A stretch of 64,000 nucleotides of DNA. Origin: Maylandia zebra (lineage: Eukaryota > Chordata > Actinopteri > Cichliformes > Cichlidae). The stretch lies in the NCBI RefSeq assembly GCF_041146795.1, contig NC_135179.1:10582547-10646546 (forward strand). The letters run 5' to 3'. Under the pieces are notes generated by a model. It was given only the letters and a program-made list of their open reading frames with translations, did not search any database and had not been told where the DNA came from. Shown piece by piece: positions 29,501 through 40,499 of this stretch; position 1 is the first letter of the stretch, and every line of letters begins with the position of its first letter. Both the position numbers and the translations under genes were made by a program.

Positions 29501-32500
29501 CATATTCAACTCAATTAAAATTCCACATTAAAGTTTTGGTTAATATACAATATTGATGATGTGACATTCCACTGATGGGCTTTTTTGTACCGACTGTGCT
29601 CCCAGCCCAGCAGCGAGTGCAGCTCAGACTGCTTATCGTAACTAGACAGGCTTCAAGAGGCGCTGCCATCTTTCTTTAGGTATCCAATGAGCCAAAAAAA
29701 GAGACACTGGGAGAAAAATAGGTCCTGGCACAACCACATAAGCAGATGTCTCTTTATTCGCCTGTGCAGATTAATTAAATTAGAAAAACTGTTAAATACA
29801 CAAACCTACAGAGAAGCAAAATTTTTAATGATTTCTTATATTTTATTTCCGATTTTATTTTCTAGTACATACTGGCTGGCTTCGCTCTGTTGCTTTAGGA
29901 AAAACAATATTTAGCTGCTTTCACCGCTGAGGGCAAACATGTGATGACCTACAATGCAACTCAGCTGTCAAATTAAAAGGAGCACATGGCTGATAATCCA
30001 CACAGGAGAATGTACAAATGCCAGCTGAAACAATCCTGCAAAATAAAGCCACACGCAATTCCCACTGAGTGAATGTTGTGGAAAGCAATTTACCGTGAAT
30101 GAAGACACGCTTCCAGAAGATTCTGCCAACATGTATTCCCCCAAGGAACACCAGATTAGAAAGGATGAGCATAGCAGTGGAGAAGGCAAAGACAAGGGCG
30201 ATGCATCGCCTTTTCATCGCCGCAGAGAAATTCTGCTCCTGGGAAATCAGAAAAATAAATACTAAGAGGCGAACCACAAGACATTTCTATTGTACATGGC
30301 AGAAGGAACAGAGAGGCACCTGGCACAAATGAACTGTGTGACCATAAACTAGGTGGATTTCACGGTGTGCCATCAGATATGAGCACTATATTGAGAACAT
30401 GAACCATCTCCCAAGGCTATGGCCAAAGAAGCAATTGGGAACAGGCTTTTACTAACATGAATATTTGAGGTTAAGTGTACTTCCCCATTAGATGTGACAA
30501 GATCCAGCCAGTTTGTCTCCAGTCTGTAATTAGTGTACCCTCTCTAGGCATCATCTCTCACTAAATAACATAATATGACCTCTTTATTTCTGACTGCAGG
30601 AGAGATTTTTATTACATCCACACATCTTAAATGAAAGACTTAGTAGGTAATTTAAACCTCCTAATGTTTTAGCACCGTCAATGGATTTCAAACTTACAAC
30701 TACGGAGTGAATAAAGGTCGAGGCAAAGAGAGACTTCAGAGAATTTTCCACCAGAACTCCAGCCCAATTCATCAGGGCCCAGTACTGTAAGAAGTCATGT
30801 CCACCGTGCCAGAGGCAGACGAATCCGAACGCAACACCAGTGGAAAACATTTTGCAAAGAGGACCATGGCGTGAACCTCCCAGTGGAACATAGATGTATC
30901 TGAAACACGAGTACATGTCATAAAAATAACAGCAATCCAGTGTCAACAGAATGAATAAAAAAGGGGATTCTAACCTGTGTAAAGACTAACCACTGCAAAA
31001 CATTGCAAGTGTAAAAATGGCACCACAATGCATTTTGGATTAATCAGAACCAGAAAAAACTGCGTGGTCATGCTGATTTTACTTTTAAACATGGCTTTGA
31101 CGTCTAGTTGCAAAAATAGAGGCAAACCAGAGAATATCAATCAACCTATTAACAACTCTGGAGGAGGGTTAATGTTTTTAAGTGTTTTTTTATGATTCAC
31201 ACACATTTAACCCACTGTCAAACGTACAAATTCTGTATTATTCAACACTTTAGCGCACTTTTGCTCCTGGTTCTGACTTAAGTATATCAGTTAATAAACT
31301 GTGAGGATACACAGTTAAATAAAAGAGCGACAATTCTCATGAGGTAATTCATCAAACAGTAAAGCTATAGCACAGCTCCTGCAGTTCATTTTTGTGGTTT
31401 AGATTAGATTACGTTCCATGTGGTATAAAAATAGCACCTCATGTGATAACACACTCGATGTGAATAGCATCCAGTCGTTATCAAATGCAGAGCATGTTGT
31501 GAAGAAAAATTGCCTCAGATACTGCGAGAACCTTGTCTGTCCCAGAGGTACTGACAAGAGTCTGAACATGCTATATCACTCCAACACACTTAACAAACAA
31601 ATCATTGTGTGCAGTGTTGCTGAGCTGGGAACTCATTATCTCAGCCACCCTGTGGCTAATCAATGTTCCTGAAAGATGAGCCAGCATTTTCTAAGCCTGA
31701 AATAGAGTGGCCAGCTCGGCCATATTGAGGATGAAAGTAGGTGCGAAAACAGATGGAAAGGTACCAGATTGTCAGAGCCAGAGGAAACTGAATACCTAAA
31801 CATGCAGAGTATCTATCCATCTAATACATTCATTTGGATGTAGATGGATTCTAAACAGATGTTTTTCAAAATATGATAATATCATGCTGTACATTAATCT
31901 CTGATTAATCAATGTGTTATGTAACACCTGATTAATCCAAGCAGGTGGTGCAGACTACAACATGCTCACAGGTTTTATCGACTGTCATTAGGAATTAAAG
32001 AGTGTAGTATATATTGTTGTTGTGTAGGCATGCAGCTTACTTAATCGGTTTTGCTTTAAATCCACTAAAAACCGAAGTTAATTTCTAACCTTGCACCATA
32101 CCCAACCTATTCCCCCACTTACATATTTGCAACCAATATTTACTAAGGTGTGAGATCAAATGCTTCTGCTCGTGTGTAGCTGCAATAATTCAATCAATAA
32201 CCCAGTGAGAGCTCTTTTGTTGGGCAATAACTAAATGCGAGTGAAATGGAGAACCTGAGAGACGGTGGCACACAGACAGGAAAAGCGCAATGGAATGGTG
32301 AAGAATGAGCCACTTAGCTGCCCAGGGAGACGGGGTGTCAGTGAGTCATGTAGAGTACATCATTTAACACCTACGCACTCATCTAACGCTCTTCAGACAA
32401 TTTCAACTGAATTTCAGAACTGCATTAAAACCTCTTTAAAAGCACTTTTGCAAGAAGGAACGTCGGGGGCATTGTGTCATGGGTATCATTTTGCATCTGC

Positions 32501-35500
32501 GGTAGGATAATTGCAACTGATGCCATTAGGCAGGAGAAAACAATTTCCAATGGGCACAAATTAAAATGGAAACTTGCATTTGCAATTTAAATTCTGGGAT
32601 CTCTAGCAAATTAATTGGAGCCATTTTAAATCTCTAATATGCATTCTTTCATAAAAGTAGATGTACACATGCACCGTCATACTGTACCCGTCACACAACT
32701 GAGAAAAAAATAAAACCCTAATTAGCAAATAATAACCAAGACAGGGGAACATTTCCACTGTGTTTTCTGACAACCATGCAACTGTAGCGTTGCCTTAATG
32801 TAGCAACCTGCCTCCACCAAGCAAACCATAAACTCCCAATAGGCTGCATTCAGCCAAGTGTGCATCATTAAAAGCGAACAAACCAATAATGTGTGTTGTC
32901 CAAAGTACAAGTGTGCAAATTACAAATGCACATATTAAACAAGGAGGCATTTCTCCAGGGTGCACGGGCAGCGCCACAATAGAGGAACTGTTCACCAACA
33001 ACATGCAACCTCATAATCATGAGAAAGCCTACATGCAAATGCAGCATCCTTATCCATTGTGATGAAAAATGTGGGCAGGCAGCAGGAGAATGGCATGTTT
33101 TTTTTAAGGTTATTCAGCTGACAGGTTCAATGCCCCACAGGAAATAAGCTCTTTAACTGCATAATAGATAACAGTTGCGATACAAAAGTATTCCAAATAT
33201 TAGATAAGACAGACATAGATAAAGACAGACAAATAAATGGATGCAGATAGGCAGATATTCTTGAGGCATTACTTGATTAGGATGACATTTCTCATTTTAA
33301 GTATGCATTAACATTGGAATTAGTCAGTCCATCGCTGAAGTGCCTCTTACCTGATGAGCCATCGATACAGCCCCTCATCAAAGTGCCTAAGAGTGAAAAA
33401 AATACATTGAGTCACAAATTTACATAATAATAATATATCATTGAGTAAGAACCAGCTGAGCACTGGGCTTCATATAAACTGAGACCTGCGCAATAAGTAT
33501 GTTTACACATTTGTGTTTATGTGCTTCCTCTTTGTCATTAAGAAGATTAGATTTGGCTCAGTCTATAACTGGAATTGTTTCATCAGCAATGTTGATGGAT
33601 AGCTTTATGCAATCCATCAGTGAATTCGACCAGCGCACACACACAGGCTCGATTGGAGTGCATCAGTGTCAGCACACTGGTCCGTTTATCCTACAGCTGT
33701 TTTTTTTTCTCGTTTTTTTACTGTAATACCAACACACAGCCTTCTAGCTCAGCTTTTTGTACTCTAAATATGGGGAATTTCTCACTGTTAATTACATTTG
33801 GGAACAAGACTGATTGTACTGGGAGAAAGTGACAAACTGCTGGGATACTCTGGTAATTTATAACCAGGATCTAAACCCAATTTGAGTCGCTCCTTTTGTT
33901 GCAGATGGCAATATGTTCAAGGTTTGCACTTAATGGTATGTTTGTTCTGTTTAAAAACTGCCCACTGCTATAATAAGCTGCTAGTTTATACGGCAAGCTA
34001 AAATGGTCCTGCAGTAAAGCGTCCCTTGATGCAGGATATAAGCTCTTGTAGAGAGATGTTAATTCAACTTCATTGTGATGATGATTATTACTTTTGAGGA
34101 TTTATTTTTAAGATATGAAGAGTTGTTTCAACTGTCTACCCTTAACCTTAAACCATAAAAAGGAAGTAAAACCTGCCATCATCATACACATGAAACCTGT
34201 ATGATTCATAAAGGTGAATCATTTAAGAGCTAAACAACAAATAACTGCACTGTATAAGCTTGTAATAGATAAGATGAAATGAATGTATATTTTGCACTAT
34301 ATAAATACATAAAGAGATTTTCTGAAGTGGCAAAGTCTAAATACTAACAGCACAATAGCACAAATGTTCATCCTTATTTATATACTTATACACAGTGTGT
34401 TATTGTTTTTGTTAATGAAATACCTGCTGAATAAGATTCCTTGTCCCTTGTAACAAGCGTTTTCCTTTGCATGTTCATTAACTTGAGCAATTGTGACCCC
34501 TTCAGTATAAACTAGGAATAGATCTATTAGACTAGTTTCCATTTTAATTGAAAAAATAAGTGAAAAGACAAGTTATTATTATTTTTTCCGCTCATTGTGA
34601 CAGAAATAATTCAATACGAGCACATTTTAAACCACGAAACAGAAAAAAATCAAAGCATCTTTCCTGTTTCTTACAATTACACAGCACTGCGTAAAATAAT
34701 AATAAACCAGAAATATCCAGGTTCCTTTAACTGACACACAAGTAAAACTCAATTATTAAAGCTTTTGGTTTTACTCTACAAGGTTTCAGTTTGTTTCATA
34801 ATGTCCCTGCTGTCTAAGAAACACTGCAACAAACCTGCTGATTATGAATTAAAGAAAACAAATTGGCCTAAAAATAATAGCTTAACATGTGCTTATCATT
34901 ATGATGAGTCTGAAAGAATGATCTTCAGGTGATCTTGTGTAGGACAACCTGTTGTTCTTACTATTAACAACATAAAATGAAACTATTTTCTGCGCCCACT
35001 TTGAAACTTGACAATAAATGACTTTGTTTTAATTTAAGGACATGAGGAAAGGTAGCTTTTCTAGTAAAGGGAATATTTAGCAAAGCTGAAAGACCAGTAT
35101 AGTACTATGTTTGTTATTCTATCACTGTGGTTTCCCAGAATTGATTCCACTGTCTTACCTCCACATGCCTGTGAAACTGTACATGATGCTGACACAACGG
35201 GGAAGCTTGGGGGGAACCAGCTGATCCAAAGTAGCGAGCATGGATGGAAGGCCGAACAGTACCAGATACTTCACATAGAAGAACTGGACGACAGCTAGAG
35301 CAAGACCACCTGTGACAAAAATGAAAGTAGGTGGTGAAATCAAAAGTTCTTATTGTAAAAAAGTTCTATATAATCCTCAAACGTATGTTAGGCCAGTGTT
35401 ATATTTATAGTAAAAACTCAAAAGATATATGGGAAAGGAGGATTAGATGTGATTTGTTTGTTCCACAGGTTTTCCAGTCATCTTATTGTCCAAAGGTCTT

Positions 35501-38500
35501 GATCTAAACTTCATTTCTTCCTTTCTTCACAATTCCATCAACTTTTTTGACAACACTGGCTGAAATGCAGCCCCAAACCATTACAGAGCCTCCACTTGTA
35601 CCTCTCTCCTGACCTCCTCTCTACATATTTATAACGATTTAAACCAAAAATTTCAAATTTGGATTAATTACTCAATAAGATCTATAAGATAAGATCAGTG
35701 ATTTCTAATAATAATGGATTGGATTTATATAGCGATTTTCAAGGCACCCAAAGCGCTTTACAATACCACTATTCATTCACTCTCACATTCACACACTGGT
35801 GGAGGCAAGCTACAGTTGTAGCCACAGCTGCCCTGGGGCAGACTGACAGAAGCGAGGCTGCCATATCGTGCCATCGGCCCCTCTGGCCAACACCAGTAGG
35901 CAAGTAGGGTAAAGTGTCTTGCCCAGGGACACAACGACCAGGACAGAGAGCCCAGGGATCGAACCGGCGACCTTCCGGTTACAGATGCGATTCCCAACCC
36001 CCTGAGCCACAGTCGCCCCATTTTAGTCCAGTTTTTGTATAATTTGGCATACATAATGGCCAACAAACAATACACAAACCAACTGCGGGTCCAGAAGCAT
36101 CTCTTAGGTCCTTTGCTGGATTTTGTTTCCAATTTCTTAAGGATATGACCTTTTTGTTCATCTGCAGTATAGTGATTTTAGGTCACTTGTCCAATTTCTT
36201 CAAATTTTCAGATATGGCAATTGTCTAGCGAACAGCTTTTTAGGAATCTCCTTGTTGCAGAAATAATATTTTATGTGTGTCAAACTTGGCATTTTTCATA
36301 TAGTGAACGAAGAAAATTGGAACAAATTATGTTTTTGCAACAGGCTAATAGTAACAAAGTATTTCAGACCTTCAGAAAGCCCCAAGACATTTGCTTTAAA
36401 ATACCACTTACAAGAAAGTGTGGCTTCTTGGAAGCAAAATATAAAGAAATGAAGGATTAGATGGCACCAATTCGCTTGTGTCAATAAGCAAACTGTACTC
36501 ATATTGCAACAACACGACTGCCCAGACGTTTGTGGTATAAACCAGATGTAGTGCAGGTTTAACATATAACCAGTAACCTTGGATTACTCAAGTGTGGTTT
36601 TTTCTCTATTATATCATCTTCGACATAAGCTCATAATCCAAGAGGTGTTTTCAAATTCATGTTACCAATTTTTGCTTAACATTCAAAAAATTTATGAAAG
36701 ACATTTTAGACAACCACCTGCATAAACTGTATATCTGACTCTATGTGCATGTCAGAGACCAGCTCTGCTAATTTAGAGTGGGCTTATATTTAATTTAAGT
36801 GCAAATAAACTATTATATCAAAAACAAACAAATACACACATATATGAGAACGTTTTAAAACTTACATAATCCTGTGGTGGTAGCATGTAGTAGGTAAATG
36901 TAAAGTTTAAATTTTAAGAAAGCTGTGCTGTTGGTGGAAAAAAACAGAGTATCAAGACTTGCCTAAGGCCCAAGGAGGAAGAATTTCTATGTAGGTCTCA
37001 TTAGACTGGATGGAGTGCATGTACATGACGTGGATCATGTATTCTGCAATACACCACCACAAAATGATCCGTCCTAATCTGAGCACCAAGTAACTAAGGG
37101 CAGATTCATCCCTGTTACTTTCCTCCGCAGACTTCTGCATCTGTTAGTGGAGCAAGAGAGCATGTTATTAAGGACTGCCAGGTGAATCTTCATTCACACA
37201 GCCCCACCCAAAAAAAATCTCAGGGTTGTAGTAAAAGAGGCAACACATAATGTAAGGATAAGTACAAAACTACGACAAAAAAGATAAGCTGATTAAAATA
37301 ATAAGTGAACATGTGATGTTACTGCTCTTTTGTACTGTAAAAGGGAGATCTGCTCTCAGGAGCACCAATCAGCTTCAGTCTCTTGCAGATAAAAAAAAAA
37401 CAAAGAGGAAAATTTGATTCTCAGTTTAATCTAGAAGAATGCTTTGATGTCTCTTACCTGCTCAATGTAGTTTTTGTAGGTTATAATGGGTCCATTATAG
37501 AAAAAAGGATGATAGAAGGTATACGAAAACAGCCAGCAAAGCTGCACAATACTGCATTGGTCTTCAGGGCTCCAGCAGTGCTCCAGGCTGAAGCTGATGA
37601 AGCGCAGACCACAAACAGCAACACTGAAGAGCAGCAGATAGTGCTCCTCATCACTCTCATACCAGCCTCTCTGTGTAATACAGTGGGAAGGCCAATTACA
37701 TATGACGCATTCCATCAAAATCATTGCATTAGTAGTAACAGCACTAAGATAGACACTAAATATATATTCTATTTATTTATACAGTATAAGTGGACTATAG
37801 TGAAATGGTTAAGTAACATTAAAAATGAATCTAAATGTTTGCATTTTATCTGAAATTATTTCTATTTATCATTTATCATGTAGGAAATTGATCTGTTAGA
37901 TAAATATACTCAAAATAAATTTACCCTAACCATGTGATCTGGATATTCTGTAGAAAGGAGGCAAGTGACCAAATGGTTCCCTTAGTATTTTGCGCCCTCT
38001 TGTGTTCTTGGCAAATATGACATCTAGTAACAATCACAAGGATAAAGGAAGTTTTCAAATTGTAACTGGATATCATGCTGCTACAGAATAACAAAAGGTT
38101 TTTACAAAAAAACTAGTTTAACATTATTATTTATATATTTTATAAAGCCCTGTCATGGGCTGGTAAACTGTCCAGCATATACCCTGCCTTTTGCCCCATG
38201 ACAGCTGGGACAGCAGTTAAAAAATATTTTTTTCATGTTTTAAAGGACATATAATCTCCTGGAAATATGAACTGCTGTGTTTTTACCATCTTACAATGAT
38301 CTCTTCATATCTACAGATGGATTAGTCTGCCACTGTTTCTACAGTGGGACACAGTAGAAACGGATGGGACAAAAAAAACACTCACTGGCAGATATCACTA
38401 AATCCTACACAAGCCCCTTGTGTAGGATTTAGTGGCTTTGTGTTTGTCTGCGAATACCAATGTAGAAATAAAACAGTTTTTGCAGAACAGTCTGTGGTTT

Positions 38501-39538
38501 GTTGTTGATGCAGTCAAAGTTACTATTTTTGTGTTAGTTTTTGAACTAGGTGTTGCTTTGTAGGTGTTCAGAACACCTACAAGCATACAGGAAAAGATTT
38601 ATTGTAGGAGTTAAAGCCAAGTCAACCCACCTGGATGTCTTGAAGTTCGTTGATATGAGGTGTGTAGAGCAGCAGCAGGTTACATGCCCACGACAGAGCG
38701 GGCTTTCGCAGCTGGGCCATAGAAAAGGACAAGCCCAGATGTACCAGCAGCACACTCACACCTTTAATCCCCAAAACACTGCTGGCTGCTAAGAAGCCAT
38801 ATATCGCAAGTGCTGGCACTCTAAGCTGATGGAAAAACACATAAAAATGTGTGGGATTAAACTGTTTGCCACCTATATTATATTTAAAGATTACTGTAGC
38901 AACAGCTTCATACCTTGGGGTAAAAGATGCTGGTTAATCTTGATAAGACAGCATGACCAATCAGAGTCCACAGTAAAGAGTGCTTAGCCCAGTCAGTCCA
39001 AAAATTCCACTCAAAATCTAAAGGGTCCTGATAACAAAACAATGCACTTATAACACCTGAAACCTGTTCAAAAGCAGCTTTAAACAATGCAAATCTGTTA
39101 AGGTATTTTATTTCTATGCATTGATTAAATTAAAATTATTACTTTGTTATTCTAAATTTAAAATTAACTGGAAATTACCACAAACCTTTAGTACACTATA
39201 AGTCTTAAAATCTAGTCTGTTGGTTCAGACATGGCTTTCTATCAATTCAGCACTGAACTTACCCTTTTAAAACCTTTAACAAGGCCCTTTTCCAACTGGA
39301 ATTCTCTCTCTAATCCCACTTCATACTCTGGGCCAAAAACAGGATATAACAGCTTTATTTATTTATTTTTTCTCATTTTATCTAACTAAGATTTCAGTAG
39401 TCATATTTCTACTATACCTTTGCTGAACCTGTGAAGTTGATAGAAAGAGTAGAGATGAGAGCCCAAGGAAAGCACCCAATAGACAAGGACCTCTGTCCTT
39501 GGCAAGGGAGCCAACTGGGCTTTAGATATGGATCCCAT
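23429..39538 (-). CDS. hhat: HHAT, hedgehog acyltransferase (complete, 11 coding exons, 501 aa)
   Basis: HHAT is a multi-pass membrane-bound O-acyltransferase of the ER/Golgi that attaches palmitate to the N-terminal cysteine of Hedgehog proteins. Coding exons, in transcript order: 39538-39418, 39327-39263, 39027-38914, 38825-38631, 37670-37458, 37140-36963, 35309-35159, 33386-33351, 30899-30698, 30238-30094, 23514-23429. Phases join without a break to 1506 nt including TGA. Landmarks: LGSHLYSFYQLHRFSK near the N-terminus, FEWNFWTDWAKHSLLW, the MBOAT active-site residues Asp349 (RHFDEG) and His389 (CLWHGGHDF), LILSNLVFLGG, and a C-terminus ending in the FLYCYAQIG block. Human HHAT has 493 residues with the active pair at 339/379, an identical 10-residue offset. 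ATG at 39538 has an in-frame stop just upstream. The gene is convergent with KCNH1. Confidence 0.95.
24992..26341 (-). mobile_element. Tc1/mariner-like element with both ends, catalytic core deleted (copy A2)
   Basis: A 1350-bp element is flanked by TA on both sides (24990-24991, 26342-26343), as in Tc1/mariner insertions. Its inverted repeats are about 282 and 285 bp (24992-25273 and 26057-26341) and appear identical apart from one 3-base indel. The transposase gene is on the minus strand and has lost its central part, so the element is non-autonomous. Confidence 0.92.
25308..26115 (-). pseudogene. Tc1/mariner transposase with central deletion (copy A2)
   Basis: The N-terminal part (to about 25552) carries MPQMPQAMRERAIGML, two helix-turn-helix segments and the first catalytic motif FTDESWFTLF. 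After a junction the frame changes and the C-terminal part reads ENVPVLAWPAYSPDMSLIEH and VLDRRIRQRVP, the region of the third catalytic acidic residue. The segment expected to hold the second Asp (QQDNARPH-type) is missing. No functional transposase can be read. Confidence 0.88.
26944..30093 (-). other. hhat: HHAT last intron, remaining part
   Basis: Non-coding AT-rich intron sequence. About 29072-29440 looks like a dispersed repeat (pyrimidine-rich, ending in AATAAA) but could not be assigned to a family. Confidence 0.5.
30094..30238 (-). CDS. hhat: HHAT penultimate coding exon
   Basis: A 145-nt exon between a TTTCCCAG acceptor and a GTAAAT donor. It encodes EQNFSAAMKRRCIALVFAFS and then MLILSNLVFLGG, a strongly conserved membrane segment of HHAT. 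Confidence 0.93.
30698..30899 (-). CDS. hhat: HHAT exon with the MBOAT catalytic histidine
   Basis: A 202-nt exon encoding YIYVPLGGSRHG and the active-site sequence CLWHGGHDFLQYW. The histidine (residue 389 of the rebuilt protein) is the conserved MBOAT catalytic residue. It is followed by the ALMNWAGVLVENSL segment. The donor is GTAAGT. Confidence 0.95.
33351..33386 (-). CDS. hhat: HHAT 36-nt micro-exon
   Basis: A very short exon between a CTCTTAG acceptor and a GTAAGAG donor. It encodes HFDEGLYRWLI plus split arginine codons at both ends, matching human RYFDVGLHNFLIR. It contributes the conserved Asp349. It is needed to keep the frame between the flanking exons. Confidence 0.9.
35159..35309 (-). 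CDS. hhat: HHAT internal exon (GLALA...SFTGMW)
   Basis: A 151-nt exon encoding GGLALAVVQFFYVKYLVLFG and PPKLPRCVSIMYSFTGMW, close to the human protein. The acceptor TTTTGTCACAG pairs with an unusual GC donor of the preceding exon. Confidence 0.93.
35467..36470. mobile_element. Probable old DNA-transposon remnant with a SINE-like insertion
   Basis: Segments such as GCCCCAAACCATTACAGAGCC and GGATATGACCTTTTTGTTCATC resemble recurrent fish Tc1-like repeat sequence. They flank a SINE-like unit at about 35700-36020. There is no coding capacity. It lies in the HHAT intron between 35309 and 36963. Confidence 0.4.
35700..36020 (+). repeat. SINE-like/LINE-tail repeat, copy 1
   Basis: This contains the widespread fish repeat features ATTTATATAGCGATTTTC, CACCCAAAGCGCTTTACAA, CTTGCCCAGGGACAC and a GATCGAACC stretch, ending near GAGCCACAGTCGCCCC. 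A related diverged copy lies at 43343-43597. Confidence 0.65.
36963..37140 (-). CDS. hhat: HHAT internal exon ending at a GC donor
   Basis: A 178-nt exon encoding MQKSAEESNRDESALSYLVL then GRIILWWCIAEYMIHVMYMH. Homology fixes its end after WALG. The next six bases are GCAAGT, so this is a GC-AG intron. Confidence 0.92.
37458..37670 (-). CDS. hhat: HHAT internal exon
   Basis: A 213-nt, phase-0 exon. It encodes RGWYESDEEHYLLLFSVAVC, then FISFSLEHCW and the NGPIITYKNYIEQ block, matching human ENEYYLLQFTL...FYYPVLHNGPILSF. Confidence 0.93.
38148..38215. repeat. Short dispersed-repeat fragment
   Basis: GCCCTGTCATGGGCTGGTAA and ATGACAGCTGGGACAG resemble the end of a common fish dispersed repeat. 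It is only a fragment. Confidence 0.35.
38396..38434. repeat. Perfect 18-bp hairpin with 3-base loop
   Basis: The arms at 38396-38413 and 38417-38434 are exact reverse complements (CACTAAATCCTACACAAG), with a CCC loop. It lies in an HHAT intron. Confidence 0.95.
38558..38582. repeat. Perfect 12-bp palindrome with 1-base centre
   Basis: TTGTAGGTGTTC at 38558-38569 is mirrored exactly at 38571-38582. It is 124 bases from the preceding hairpin, in the same HHAT intron. Confidence 0.95.
38631..38825 (-). CDS. hhat: HHAT internal exon (membrane segments)
   Basis: A 195-nt, phase-0 exon encoding LRVPALAIYGFLAASSVLG and then AQLRKPALSWACNLLLLYTP. It is hydrophobic and matches the human membrane segments at RPWILMLYGMWA onward. 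Confidence 0.9.
38914..39027 (-). CDS. hhat: HHAT internal exon
   Basis: A 114-nt, phase-0 exon encoding DPLDFEWNFWTDWAKHSLLW and then LIGHAVLSRL; human has DATDFEWSFWMEWGKQWLVW. Confidence 0.93.
39263..39327 (-). CDS. hhat: HHAT second coding exon
   Basis: A 65-nt exon completing a Glu codon and encoding YEVGLEREFQLEKGLVKGFK, matching human HEEELDQEFELETDTLFGGLK. Confidence 0.9.
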
Positions 39539-39566
39539 CAATGAAAGTCAATCCGCTATCGTATAC
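39418..39566 (-). CDS. hhat: HHAT first coding exon (with short 5' UTR part)
   Basis: The exon opens after a TTTTTTTAG acceptor at 39566; translation begins at ATG 39538, preceded in frame by TGA. It encodes 40 residues including VYWVLSLGSHLYSFYQLHRF, a hydrophobic first membrane segment equal to human LALYLLASLGFHFYSFYEVY. Confidence 0.88.
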
Positions 39567-40086
39567 CTAAAAAAAATTAAAATGACCACAGACCAAGATT
39601 ACACTCAGCATAATTCCTAGTAGAGTTATGTTTGGAAACTATCTGCTGTAGTTCTGACTCACTTCATGTGCTAAAAAAAAATTAATAATTTAGAAAAAAA
39701 CTCTTGCTTTCACATGTTATAAATAGTTAAACAATGCAGTAGTGCTTATACAAGTCTATTTTACCAATTTAATGCAGGAAACCACGAAAAATGGCAACAA
39801 GACACTGTAAATAGTTCAGTAGTGATACTTCTTAGTGATTCTCATATTCAATACACTGTTTGGGTGTGCATATACAACACAAAGAGAAGATAACAAGAAG
39901 ACTACAAAGGTGGGAGAACTTTCTTTAGTTTACTTTTAAAACTGATTTTCACACATAACCTATATTAAATGCACACTTCAATATACCCTGAGATGTATCC
40001 TTTAGTTGAAACACAGCAGAAGCTTGTGTGGAGGGAAATTACGTGTTTTTTGTTTTTTCTTTCATTCTACTGACTGAAGGACGCAC

Positions 40087-40138
40087 AGCGACGGCAGTGC
40101 TTGTCAGTGCTAATCTGTTGGCTAGCACTGCCGTCGCT
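40087..40138. repeat. 15-bp perfect inverted repeat upstream of HHAT coding region
   Basis: AGCGACGGCAGTGCT (40087-40101) and its exact complement (40124-40138) are separated by 22 bases. Located in the first HHAT intron, close to the presumed promoter. Confidence 0.95.
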
Positions 40139-40399
40139 AGGTAACACTGTCCAGAGGTTGCTGGCCATGACGTATCGACCCTCTCAGCTGCCTAAACAAG
40201 TTAACCTTACTCTATACCAGAAACCGTCTCGGTATTTCAACTTAAAAAGAGCCCACTGACATAAAGTCGGTGCATGTATGTTTCAACATGCAAATTTGGG
40301 TATTAATTTGCGAGGTTTCCTGGGAAATTCCGTAAGCCATCCCACCAAAATACATATTTAGCTAAGCTAGCTCATCGGTTGAAGACTTCGTAATGTTAC

Positions 40400-40480
40400 C
40401 TAGTAACACTGGGCTGGTGTCCATTGCGTTGTTGTAGATTGCAGACTTTACTGTATAATAGTGCTTGGACAGTAGATTCC
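40400..40480 (-). promoter_or_regulatory. hhat: Candidate HHAT noncoding first exon and promoter area
   Basis: A minus-strand donor (TTACTAG|GTAACA) ends at 40400, suitably placed upstream of the acceptor at 39566. An ATG inside it opens a short upstream frame that ends in the next exon. The transcription start is not determined. Confidence 0.4.
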
Positions 40481-40499
40481 CCCGGTATCCAACATTCAA

